A stretch of 64,000 nucleotides of DNA. It comes from Streptomyces malachitofuscus. Lineage in GTDB: Bacteria > Actinomycetota > Actinomycetes > Streptomycetales > Streptomycetaceae. Where the stretch lies: positions 301,754 to 365,753 of the forward strand of contig NZ_BMUF01000010.1 of the NCBI RefSeq assembly GCF_014650055.1. The letters are read 5' to 3'. A program made the position numbers and the translations under genes. Positions 24,720-31,787 of the stretch are shown one piece after another. Below the pieces are notes generated by a model, which saw nothing but the letters and a program-made list of their open reading frames with translations, ran no database searches and was not told the origin of the DNA. Within the stretch, counting starts at the first letter, position 1. Each line of letters begins with the position of its first letter.

Positions 24720-26398
24720 AGGAGGGCCTCCGGGATGTCGAGGTGCCGGGAGCGCAGCCATTCGCCGAGCGCCTTGGCCTGCGGATCGAAGCGGGCCTGC
24801 GCGGCGACGCCCTCGCCGAGGATGCCCTCGACGACGAAGTTCAGGGCGCGCAGGCGGGGCAGTACGTGCCGGGTGACGGGCAGAGCGGCGGCCTCGGGGA
24901 TCAGCTCCCGGAACCGGTCGGCGGTCAGTTCGTGCGCGAGCCACCGCCAGGCGTCGTCGGAGCGGACCCAGACACCGACGTTGGCGTTCCCGCCCTTGTC
25001 GCCGCTGCGGGCGCCCGCGAGGAGCCCGAGGGGGGCTCGCGTGGTGGGTCCGGGTGGCAGCGGCTCGGGGAGCGCGGGTTCCGGTACGTCCTGCAGTACG
25101 GCGGTGTCGTGGGCCGGTGTCACGGGGACACGGCGTCCGTCGTGGAGGACGGCCACATGGTCGACGTCGCCATGGGGGACGTACACATCCTCGAAAACTC
25201 CATAGGGAGAGCCCTTTCCCGGTGGCGCCATGACATGAAATCCGGGGTAGCCGGCCAGCGCCAGCTCGATGGCGGCCCCGCTGAGCACCCGTCCGACGGC
25301 TTCCTGGGAGGGATCCCGTACGACGAGCCGCAGCAGGGCGCCGGCGGTCTCCTCGGTGTCGGCGTCGGGCCGGTCGGTGCGGGCGAGGTCCCAGCGCACC
25401 TCGGCGGGCGGTGACTTGGCGAGCGCGTCGCCCATCTGCTCTTTGACGAGGGCGGCCTTGGCCTCGATGTCGAGCCCGGTGAGCACGAACACGACCTCGT
25501 TGCGGAAGCCGCCGAGCCGGTTGAGCCCGACCTTCAGCGTGGGCGGCGGGGCCTCGCCCCGGATCCCTTCGACACGCACCCGGTCGGGCCCGTCCTGCCG
25601 CAGCCGTACGGTGTCCAGCCGGGCGGTGACGTCCGGTCCGGCGTACCGGGCGCCGCCGGTCTCGTAGAGCAGCTGGGCGGTGATGGTGCCGACGTCGACG
25701 AAGCCGCCGGTGCCGGGGTGCTTGGTGATGACGCTGGTGCCGTCGGCGTGGATCTCGGCGAGGGGGAAGCCGGGCCGGCGGAGTGCGCCGGGCGGGTGTT
25801 CGGTGAAGAAGGCGTAGTTCCCGCCGGTGGCCTGGGTCCCGCACTCCAGCACATGCCCGGCGACGACGGCTCCCGCGAGCCGGTCGTGGTCCGTCGCCGC
25901 CCAGCCGAAGTGGGCGGCGGCCGGCCCGGTGACGAGGGCAGCGTCGGTGACGCGGCCGGTGACGACCACGTCGGCGCCCGCGCGGAGGCATTCCGCGATG
26001 CCGAAACCGCCGAGGTAGGCGTGGGCGGCGAGGCTCCCGGGGTACCGCGCGGTGAGGTCGTCGCCCTCGACGTGGGCGACCCGTACGGGAATGCCGAGCC
26101 GGCCGGCGAGGGCCCGCACGGCGTCGGCGAGGCCGCCCGGGTTGAGCCCGCCCGCGTTGGTGACGATCCTGACGCCCTTCTCGTGGGCGAGCCCGAGGCA
26201 CTCCTCCAGTTGGCGCAGGAAGGTGCGGGCGTACCCGGCGGAGGGGTCCTTGAGCCGGTCGCGGGCGAGGATGAGCATGGTCAGTTCGGCGAGGTAGTCA
26301 CCCGTGAGGACGTCGAGCTCGCCGTCGGTGAGCATCTCGCGGAGGGCGTCGAGGCGGTCGCCGTAGAAGCCGGAGAAGTTGCCGATCCGCAGGGTCAC
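24716..26398 (-). CDS. AtuA-like protein (DUF1446 fused to an AtuA-like ferredoxin-fold domain)
   Basis: A 560-residue protein of the acyclic terpene utilisation AtuA family. The N-terminal DUF1446 domain has IGNFSGFYGDRLDALREML, IVTNAGGLNPGGLADAVRAL, VVTGRVTDAALVTGPAAAHF and ATGGNYAFFTEHP. The C-terminal ~100 residues form the AtuA-like domain (ARSGDKGGNANVGVWVRSD), with the GDKG motif intact. Family members accompany geranyl-CoA or similar carboxylases; the biochemical role is not established. GTG 26398 overlaps the previous stop. Its presence moves the operon assignment toward terpenoid or long branched acyl-CoA catabolism rather than leucine alone. Confidence 0.9.
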   Translation of the reverse strand: MTLRIGNFSGFYGDRLDALREMLTDGELDVLTGDYLAELTMLILARDRLKDPSAGYARTFLRQLEECLGLAHEKGVRIVTNAGGLNPGGLADAVRALAGRLGIPVRVAHVEGDDLTARYPGSLAAHAYLGGFGIAECLRAGADVVVTGRVTDAALVTGPAAAHFGWAATDHDRLAGAVVAGHVLECGTQATGGNYAFFTEHPPGALRRPGFPLAEIHADGTSVITKHPGTGGFVDVGTITAQLLYETGGARYAGPDVTARLDTVRLRQDGPDRVRVEGIRGEAPPPTLKVGLNRLGGFRNEVVFVLTGLDIEAKAALVKEQMGDALAKSPPAEVRWDLARTDRPDADTEETAGALLRLVVRDPSQEAVGRVLSGAAIELALAGYPGFHVMAPPGKGSPYGVFEDVYVPHGDVDHVAVLHDGRRVPVTPAHDTAVLQDVPEPALPEPLPPGPTTRAPLGLLAGARSGDKGGNANVGVWVRSDDAWRWLAHELTADRFRELIPEAAALPVTRHVLPRLRALNFVVEGILGEGVAAQARFDPQAKALGEWLRSRHLDIPEALL

Positions 26399-27189
26399 CG
26401 GGTGCTCCCCTTCGGCTCCCGTCCACCACCGGCCGGCCCGGCGAAGGCCTGGGCGATGTCCAGCCAGCGGTCGGCGTCGGGACCGTCGGCGGCGAGGGCG
26501 AGGTCCGCGCGGTGGGCGCGCTGGGTGACGAGCAGACAGAAGTCGATCGCGGGCCCCGTGACCCGCTGGGCCGCGTCCTCGGGCCCGTACGCCCATGTCC
26601 CGCCCCCGGGCGCGGCGAGCTCGACCCGGAATGGCTCGGCGGGCGGTGTGAGCCCGTGCACGCCGTAGGCGAAGTCACGCGTGCGCACCCCGAGCCAGGC
26701 CACATGCCGGAGCCGGTCGCTGGGTGGCCGCATCACACCGATCGTGTCCGCCACGTCCTGTCCGTGGGCCCAGGTCTCCATGAGCCGGGCGGTGGCCATG
26801 GAGGCGGCGGACATGGGCGGCCCGTACCAGGGGAACCGCGCCCCGGCCGGGGCCTCCCGCAGCGCCTTCTCCAGCGCCGCACGCCCCTCACGCCACCGCG
26901 CGAGCAACTCGGCGGGCGCGGAACGGGCGTACTCCTCGGCACCGTCGTCGACGAAGGTGTGGGGTGCGGTGAGGGCCTGCTCGACCAGCGCCTGGAACGC
27001 GCCCGCGTCGGTGACGGCGAGCAGCGCGGAGTGGTCGGTCCAGGCGAGGTGGGCGATCTGGTGGGCGACGGTCCATCCGGCGGCGGGTGTGGGCAGCGTC
27101 CACCCCTCGTCCCCGAGCCCGGCCACGAGCCGGTCGAGCTCCTCGCTCTCCTCACGCAGATCGTCGATCACGGGCGTCGGATCGGACAC
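26395..27189 (-). CDS. TIGR03084-type DinB/maleylpyruvate-isomerase-fold metal-binding protein
   Basis: A 264-residue protein of the mycothiol-dependent maleylpyruvate-isomerase-like superfamily. The metal-binding histidines of the DinB-like bundle are in TVAHQIAHLAWTD (about residues 42-54) and METWAHGQDVADTIG. The C-terminal domain is typical (YGPEDAAQRVTG and DRWLDIAQAFAG). It is the first gene of the operon. I infer a mycothiol-linked or hydrolytic accessory step. I chose GTG 27189 because GGGGAG precedes it; an upstream ATG at 27282 lies within the operator region and adds a signal-like stretch that I regard as spurious. Confidence 0.88.
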   Translation of the reverse strand: MSDPTPVIDDLREESEELDRLVAGLGDEGWTLPTPAAGWTVAHQIAHLAWTDHSALLAVTDAGAFQALVEQALTAPHTFVDDGAEEYARSAPAELLARWREGRAALEKALREAPAGARFPWYGPPMSAASMATARLMETWAHGQDVADTIGVMRPPSDRLRHVAWLGVRTRDFAYGVHGLTPPAEPFRVELAAPGGGTWAYGPEDAAQRVTGPAIDFCLLVTQRAHRADLALAADGPDADRWLDIAQAFAGPAGGGREPKGSTR

Positions 27190-27266
27190 GAGGCGCTCCC
27201 CTCGGGACACGTGCACGGCGGTGTGCGGCGCGGTTGCGAGGAGCATGGCAGCGGTCCCGAAAACAA

Positions 27267-27280
27267 GCAAGCGTGCTTGC
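27267..27280. promoter_or_regulatory. palindromic operator at the head of the catabolic operon
   Basis: GCAAGC-GT-GCTTGC is a perfect 6-2-6 inverted repeat about 78 bases upstream of the first operon gene. Its size and composition suit a TetR operator. The only TetR gene nearby is at the operon's own 3' end (17094-17708), so I infer an autoregulatory loop. Confidence 0.5.
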
Positions 27281-27347
27281 ATGAATTTTCCTCACACCTG
27301 GAACAGGGTCGGAGTCGAATCCGTCGCGCGGTTGCTCCGCCGAGCCG

Positions 27348-27608
27348 TCAGGAAAGGGGATCCGGTGTCACTTGCCAGATGGTGACGAGTTCCGAGCGTG
27401 GCGTGACCATGTAGACGAAGAAGCCCCCGGCGACGAACGCGTGCTTGGCCCCTTCATCCGCGCCCTGGAATCCAGGACCGTGCAGGTGGAGCGCTTCGGC
27501 CGCTCTGACCAGTTCGTCGGCCACCTTCTCCACCTCGGCGAGAAAGCCGGCCGGAGCGCCGCCTGCCACCGTCTCCTGATCCGGCTCGTACTCCCAACGC
27601 CAGGTCAC
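27348..27608 (-). CDS. small toxin-like protein (RelE/ParE-like), partner of the DUF6247 protein
   Basis: An 86-residue protein beginning MTWRWEYEPDQ and ending with a beta-rich stretch (GFFVYMVTPRSELVTIWQVT). That order, a central helix (PAGFLAEVEKVADELVRAAE) then terminal strands, is the RelE/ParE-like toxin layout, but no catalytic residues can be named. GTG 27608 overlaps the stop of the DUF6247 gene (GTGA), so the two are translated together. I recall paired genes of this kind in many streptomycetes. Toxin activity is inference. Confidence 0.65.
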   Translation of the reverse strand: MTWRWEYEPDQETVAGGAPAGFLAEVEKVADELVRAAEALHLHGPGFQGADEGAKHAFVAGGFFVYMVTPRSELVTIWQVTPDPLS

Positions 27609-27967
27609 TCCGCGTGCACCGCCTTGGCGGCCGCGCGGTAGAGGGAACTCGCCGTCCTGAGGTGCCGGCGGGCCTCGTCCGCCGTGGTGGCGATTCGGGC
27701 GAGGTACTCCGCGCGGTGGTACTCCCTGGCGGTGGCCGGGTGACGTTCGATCTCGATCAGAGCGGCCCAGTGGCTCAGGTAGGCGTGCACCGGCTTGAGC
27801 GAGCCGTGCTCCACCGCCTCCGCGAGCGCCTGGTCCTTCGCTTGGTCGTACGCCGTCAGGAGGCCGGGGGCCACGACCGTACAGGCAGCACGCAGGGCAC
27901 CCGGTGTTCGCTCCGGGCGAGGGATGAGCGGACGATCGCCGACGTTCTCACCGTGCTGCACGCTCAT
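27605..27967 (-). CDS. DUF6247 family protein (possible antitoxin)
   Basis: A 120-residue helical protein. The core AALRAACTVVAPGLLTAYDQ, then HWAALIEIERHPATAREYH matches my recollection of DUF6247, a family frequent in Streptomyces and often beside small toxin-like genes. It lies directly upstream of and overlaps the RelE-like gene. The N-terminal ~25 residues are Pro/Arg-rich and look disordered. No DNA-binding motif is evident, so if it is an antitoxin it would act by protein contact. ATG 27967 follows GAAGGGA. Confidence 0.72.
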   Translation of the reverse strand: MSVQHGENVGDRPLIPRPERTPGALRAACTVVAPGLLTAYDQAKDQALAEAVEHGSLKPVHAYLSHWAALIEIERHPATAREYHRAEYLARIATTADEARRHLRTASSLYRAAAKAVHAE

Positions 27968-28035
27968 GGCGCTGTTTCCCTTCGAGAGACGAGAGCGACT
28001 CTAGTCCTGACGCGCCCCGCCACGCCCGGCGATCG

Positions 28036-29019
28036 TCAGGAGAGAGTCTCCGCTCCCTTGGCCTTCCCCCGTCCCACCTGCGTCCGCACCGCGCCCATGC
28101 TCGCCGCGATGACCAGGGCGATGGCGGCGGCCTCCGCGGCGGAGAGGGCCTGGTCGAGGATCAGGAAGCCCGCGGTGGCCGCGAGGGCCGGCTCCAGGCT
28201 CATCAGGATCGCGAAAGTGGAGGCGGGCAGGCGGCGCAGGGCGAGGAGTTCGAGGGTGTACGGGAGCACGGAGGACAGCACCGCGACCGCGGCACCCAGG
28301 GCGAGAACCGTCGGGTCCAGGAGCTTCGTACCGGACTCGGCGATGCCCAGCGGCAGGAAGAGGACCGCCGCCACGCCCATCGCGAGGGCGAGCCCGTCCG
28401 CCTGGGGGAAGCGTCGCCCCGTACGCGCGCTGAAGACGATGTATGCCGCCCACATGGCGCCGGCGCCCAGTGCGAAGGCGACGCCCAGTGGGTCGAGGCC
28501 GCTGAAGCCTCCGCCGCCCAGGAGGAACACGCCGGTGAGGGCCAGCGCGGCCCACACGATGTTGACCGCCCGCCGTGAGGCCAGGACGGACAGGGCGAGC
28601 GGGCCGAGGACCTCCAGGGTGACCGCGGGGCCGAGCGGGATCCGGGCGACGGACTGGTAGAAGAGGCCGTTCATCGCGGCCATGGCGATACCGAAGACGA
28701 TCACCGTGCCCCAGTCGGCGCGCGAGTGCCCGCGCAGCCGGGGCCGGCACAGCACGATCAGCACGAGCGCGGCCACCAGCAGCCGCAGCGACACGACCCC
28801 GAGCGCGCCCGCCCGCGGCATCAGCGTCACCGCCAGCGCCCCGCCGAACTGCACGGAGACCCCACCGGCGAGGACCAGCCCGACGGGACCCAGTGAACCC
28901 CGGCCTCGCGGGACGCCGGCCGGTGTGGACGCGGGAGCGTGGCCCGTCCCGGGGGCGGCGGACGGGGTGGCGGCGCTGGGGGTGGTCACGGGGCCTTCCA
29001 GGGACGTCGGAGCGGACAC
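28036..29019 (-). CDS. EamA-family (DMT) transporter, RhtA-like exporter
   Basis: A 327-residue membrane protein with about ten transmembrane helices in two EamA repeats (for example TVIVFGIAMAAMNGLFYQSV and LGPLALSVLASRRAVNIVW). The first ~35 residues are a low-complexity Ser/Thr/Pro/Ala extension. RhtA-like members export threonine, homoserine or cysteine-type metabolites; here the substrate is unknown. The GTG at 29019 sits just downstream of the palindrome at 29045-29062, and the gene diverges from the Nudix gene. Confidence 0.88.
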   Translation of the reverse strand: MSAPTSLEGPVTTPSAATPSAAPGTGHAPASTPAGVPRGRGSLGPVGLVLAGGVSVQFGGALAVTLMPRAGALGVVSLRLLVAALVLIVLCRPRLRGHSRADWGTVIVFGIAMAAMNGLFYQSVARIPLGPAVTLEVLGPLALSVLASRRAVNIVWAALALTGVFLLGGGGFSGLDPLGVAFALGAGAMWAAYIVFSARTGRRFPQADGLALAMGVAAVLFLPLGIAESGTKLLDPTVLALGAAVAVLSSVLPYTLELLALRRLPASTFAILMSLEPALAATAGFLILDQALSAAEAAAIALVIAASMGAVRTQVGRGKAKGAETLS

Positions 29020-29044
29020 TTGCCTGTACCGAGTGTGCTACTTG

Positions 29045-29062
29045 CTGGACTGTCCGGTCCAG
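29045..29062. promoter_or_regulatory. candidate operator between EamA and Nudix genes
   Basis: CTGGAC (29045-29050) and GTCCAG (29057-29062) form a perfect inverted repeat with a six-base spacer, 25 bases upstream of the EamA start. A further TTGGAC follows at about 29067. No regulator gene is next to it. Confidence 0.35.
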
Positions 29063-29213
29063 CGTATTGGACTACGTCAGCACCGTAAAGCGTTTATATG
29101 CCTGACGATGAGCCCCGTGTGCCGCCTCGGTCAACTCCGTCCACGACGTGGACCCCACCGGGTACGGTTTTTACTGGTGGCACCCCCTGTCCGTTCCCAG
29201 CATCCGAGGCCCT

Positions 29214-29666
29214 GTGCGACGTCTTCTCGTCCGTCTCTGGCGACTTCTGCGCCCGCTACAGAGCCGCATCATGTGGCTGATGCACGCCAAGTTCGTGGTC
29301 GGCGTGACCGGCGTGGTGCGCGACGACGAGGGGAGGGTGCTGCTGCTGCGGCACCGGATGTGGCCGCCGGGCCGCCAGTGGGGCCTGCCGAGCGGCTTCG
29401 CCCGCAAGGGCGAGGACTTCCGGGCGACGGTGGTGCGCGAGGTCAAGGAGGAGACCGGCCTGGACGTCGAGACGGGCCGCCTCGTCATGCTGAACAGCGG
29501 GTTCCGCACGCGCATGGAGGTGGCCTTCGAGGCCCGCCTGCTCGGCGGCGAACTGCGCCTCGATCCCTTCGAGATCCTCGAGGCCCGCTGGTGCCGCCCC
29601 GACGACCTCCCGGAGGGCGTCCAGCCGGTGTGCCACCCGCTGGTGCGGGGAGAGACGGTCCCCTGA
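29214..29666 (+). CDS. Nudix hydrolase
   Basis: A 150-residue Nudix enzyme cleaving nucleoside diphosphate-X compounds. The Nudix box is complete: G-x5-E-x7-REVxEETGL reads across GFARKGEDF and VVREVKEETGLDV. The N-terminal extension (about 30 residues, MRRLLVRLWRLLRPLQSRIM) is basic and amphipathic, as in related Streptomyces proteins. I chose GTG 29214; an upstream GTG at 29148 has no ribosome-binding site. It stands alone, between EamA (divergent) and the secreted protein (convergent). The substrate cannot be predicted. Confidence 0.88.
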   Translation: MRRLLVRLWRLLRPLQSRIMWLMHAKFVVGVTGVVRDDEGRVLLLRHRMWPPGRQWGLPSGFARKGEDFRATVVREVKEETGLDVETGRLVMLNSGFRTRMEVAFEARLLGGELRLDPFEILEARWCRPDDLPEGVQPVCHPLVRGETVP

Positions 29667-29735
29667 CCCGGAACTCTCCCCAGCCGGTGGGGCCCGCCCA
29701 CCCGAAGAGAGGCGGGCCGCCCGGGCCTACGACCG

Positions 29736-30308
29736 TCAGCCGCAGGTCCGCCTCGTATACGTGGCGAACCGGTAATTGCCGTTGTCGTTCGTCGAACCCT
29801 CCCAGAACACGTAGGAGCCGTTTGCGGCCCGGACCAGATAGAAGGTGCGCGCGTCGCCCGAGTAGCGCAGGATCTTGCCCCCGAAGGCGTATTCGTAGGC
29901 GTAGTCGTAGAAGCTCAGGTTGCTGTCGGCGTAGCCCCAGGTCTCATTGCCGACCTTCCCGTCCACGTACTTCAGGGGCCAGCGTTCCTGCAGGTCCTTC
30001 GTCGCATGGACGGTGTTCGGCCCGAACATGCCGTCGATGTCCGAGGCGTCGTACGGAGTGCCGTTGCTCTCCTCCGCGCCCTCCGCCCAGAGGATCTGCT
30101 GCCACAGACAGGTGGCGTTGGAGTCGGCGTAACGCGACTGCGAGATCTCGCCCTCGTCCCCCCAGTCGTTCGTGAAGTCGCCACCTCCCGACACGGATCC
30201 GCTGTCGATGTCGGCAGATGCCGGCGAGGCGCTGATCGCCAGGGCGCCGGCGACCACGGTGGTCACGGCGGCGGCAGCCAGGCGGGATCGGGTCAAACGG
30301 AATGTCAC
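29736..30308 (-). CDS. secreted protein with a peptidoglycan-binding-like domain
   Basis: A 190-residue exported protein. The signal peptide is MTFRLTRSRLAAAAVTTVVA followed by GALAISASPASA, with cleavage predicted after ASA (about residue 32). The mature part contains a PG_binding_1-like repeat (CLWQQILWAEG, IDGMFGPNTVHATKDLQERW) and a C-terminal beta-rich half with aromatic residues and a terminal Cys (TRRTCG), which may pair with CLWQ. Probably a cell-wall-associated protein without a catalytic domain. The GTG 30308 start follows AGGGGG; upstream readings in the same frame are spurious. Confidence 0.83.
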   Translation of the reverse strand: MTFRLTRSRLAAAAVTTVVAGALAISASPASADIDSGSVSGGGDFTNDWGDEGEISQSRYADSNATCLWQQILWAEGAEESNGTPYDASDIDGMFGPNTVHATKDLQERWPLKYVDGKVGNETWGYADSNLSFYDYAYEYAFGGKILRYSGDARTFYLVRAANGSYVFWEGSTNDNGNYRFATYTRRTCG

Positions 30309-30590
30309 AGGTCCCCCTACGTCAAATCGGTCACGTCCGTCCGCCGCCATGCTCACCCACCGTCCACGAAGCCGTCGACGCCCTTTCGCCTCAGCGCAAA
30401 AGCCCAGGCAACGGGGGTGAGCCGTGTCCCGACTGCGGCTGCGTCGGCGAACGAGCCCCACGCAAGGGTGCACAGGGCTACAGTGGATATGCCTGCATCG
30501 TCCGTAACGCGCTTTGTTGCGAGGGATCTCGGGGGCGTCGGAAGGCGTGAGTTTTCCGGCCCGTCGTGATGGCGAACCCTCGGAGGGCGT

Positions 30591-30758
30591 ATGGAAGTTG
30601 CCGGCTGGGCGGCAGTGGCTGTCGGCTCGATCGCAGGTGGCGTGACCGTTCTCGGTTACCTCGCTGATCAAGTCCCAGGACTGTCGGCCAAAGTGATCAG
30701 GGCGGTGCGGGCGGTTCGTGCCGTGAGGGACGAGCTGCGCCGTTCCAGCAAGCCCTGA
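30591..30758 (+). CDS. small 55-residue membrane-associated protein
   Basis: ATG 30591 is preceded by GGAGG six bases upstream and opens a 55-codon frame ending TGA 30756-30758. The product starts with a hydrophobic helix (WAAVAVGSIAGGVTVLGYLA), then has a basic amphipathic helix (KVIRAVRAVRAVRDELRRSS). That layout suggests an inner-membrane anchor with a positively charged cytoplasmic tail. I do not recognise a family. The about 280 bases upstream contain no other gene I can support. It converges on the GntR gene. Confidence 0.62.
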   Translation: MEVAGWAAVAVGSIAGGVTVLGYLADQVPGLSAKVIRAVRAVRAVRDELRRSSKP

Positions 30759-30816
30759 CCGGGGTCGCGTGGTTTGCCCCCGTAACCACGCGGCCCTGTC
30801 ACATTCCGGTTCGCCG

Positions 30817-31080
30817 CTACTTCGTGTGCTCCTCCGCCGCAGTCTCCGGCCGCTGGGCGACGAACGTGCCGAGACCGACCTCCGCACGGACCAACCCCTC
30901 CGCCTTCAGGTGAGCCAGTACCTTCTGGGCGGTCGACGCGGCGACACCGAACTCGGCTGACAACTCGACGACCGACGGGACACAAGCACCCACGGGATAC
31001 GTGCCGTCCGCGATGCGCTCGGTGATGGCGGCGGCCACCTGTCGCCAGACGGGCCGAGTGCGGTCCAGTTCGGGAGTCAT
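30817..31080 (-). CDS. short GntR-family regulator (winged-helix domain only)
   Basis: An 87-residue protein consisting only of a GntR winged helix: RPVWRQVAAAITERIADGTY, PSVVELSAEFGVAASTAQKV, LAHLKAEGLVRAEVGLGTFV. There is no effector domain. Mini-GntR proteins of this size occur in Streptomyces next to pairs of small genes like those at 31219-31751. The upstream region carries three CGGTAGAC repeats that are its likely binding sites. ATG 31080 has no clear ribosome-binding site, suggesting a leaderless or weakly expressed mRNA. Confidence 0.85.
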   Translation of the reverse strand: MTPELDRTRPVWRQVAAAITERIADGTYPVGACVPSVVELSAEFGVAASTAQKVLAHLKAEGLVRAEVGLGTFVAQRPETAAEEHTK

Positions 31081-31099
31081 GCAGTGGACGCTAGAAGCC

Positions 31100-31142
31100 C
31101 GCGGTAGACCGTGCGACCGCGGTAGACTTCGGTAGACCGTGC
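31100..31142. promoter_or_regulatory. iterated CGGTAGAC operator array
   Basis: CGGTAGAC occurs at 31102-31109, 31120-31127 and 31130-31137. Two copies extend to the identical 13-mer CGGTAGACCGTGC (31102-31114 and 31130-31142, 28 bases apart), and two to CGCGGTAGAC (31100-31109, 31118-31127). The array lies between the divergent GntR gene and the small-gene pair. I read it as the GntR operator covering both promoters. Confidence 0.6.
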
Positions 31143-31218
31143 AGCCAAGACCCCGGCAACGGATGCCGCCGTCCCGGGGCGTGGCCACCAGCCGAATCCC
31201 TACGAAGGAACTGATGAC

Positions 31219-31470
31219 ATGACCGACCCTATCGGCCGCCTAGTCGCCTGGCTGAGCCTGTTGCTCAGCCCGCGCGGCGCACACCGACGTACCGGCCCGC
31301 GCCCGGTTCCCGCCGTCGCGCCACCCTCGCCCCGTCCGGCAGTGACCGGCGTCCCCCTCCCCTCCCACCGCAGCCCATACGGGCTCCACACCCTCCTCGA
31401 CGGAGCCGAGACCGTGGCCGTACGTCCGTACATCACCGTCTCCTGGTTCCAGGAGAGGCAGGCGGCATGA
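31219..31470 (+). CDS. small basic Pro-rich protein of a GntR-associated pair
   Basis: An 83-residue protein. The N-terminus has a short hydrophobic helix (IGRLVAWLSLLLS) then PRGAHRRTG and a Pro/Arg-rich middle. The C-terminus contains YITVSWFQERQAA. It is the first of two small genes with an ATGA overlap, divergent from the mini-GntR. ATG 31219 follows AAGGAA. The pair is familiar to me from other streptomycetes, but I know of no function; a membrane-associated peptide is one possibility. Confidence 0.65.
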   Translation: MTDPIGRLVAWLSLLLSPRGAHRRTGPRPVPAVAPPSPRPAVTGVPLPSHRSPYGLHTLLDGAETVAVRPYITVSWFQERQAA

Positions 31471-31751
31471 GCGAACCGCGTGAACCGCGTCTGCTGCCGT
31501 GGTCCGGAACCGGCGGCAAGGCCTGCTACCTGATCAGCGACGAGCACGGCGGGCCCGTCTCCCGGCTGGCCGACGCCACCGAGGCCGTGCAGCTCGGGAT
31601 GGGGCGGGAGCTGCTCGCCCATGCCCGGGAACTGCTGCCCGGCACACCGCGCGGTGAGCTCCGCCACCTCGCCGAGTGCCTCACCCACGCCCTCGCCGAC
31701 GCGCTGCGGGTGGCGGAGAGCCGGGGAGGGAGGTTGCGGCGGCTCAACTGA
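31467..31751 (+). CDS. small conserved protein, partner of the previous gene
   Basis: A 94-residue protein that starts within the previous stop codon (ATGA). The core is helical and acidic/basic: SRLADATEAVQLGMGRELLA, then GELRHLAECLTHALADALRV. Its N-terminus carries a possible strand (KACYLISDEHGGPVS). No catalytic motif is visible. It is probably cotranscribed with the upstream gene under control of the GntR array. Function unknown. Confidence 0.7.
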   Translation: MSEPREPRLLPWSGTGGKACYLISDEHGGPVSRLADATEAVQLGMGRELLAHARELLPGTPRGELRHLAECLTHALADALRVAESRGGRLRRLN

Positions 31752-31787
31752 GCGCGCTCACAACACACCGGGGTGGCGGCTGCTGGC

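Noticed and set aside
27190..27282. Longer N-terminus of the DinB-like protein from the ATG at 27282
   Set aside because: It gives a signal-like stretch atypical of this cytosolic family, and the start lies next to the operator; the GTG at 27189 has GGGGAG.
30302..30550. An 82-codon plus-strand frame with a CPDCGC motif upstream of the 55-residue gene
   Set aside because: The cysteine pair looked like a zinc ribbon, but the surrounding residues have no secondary-structure pattern, no ribosome-binding site and no match.
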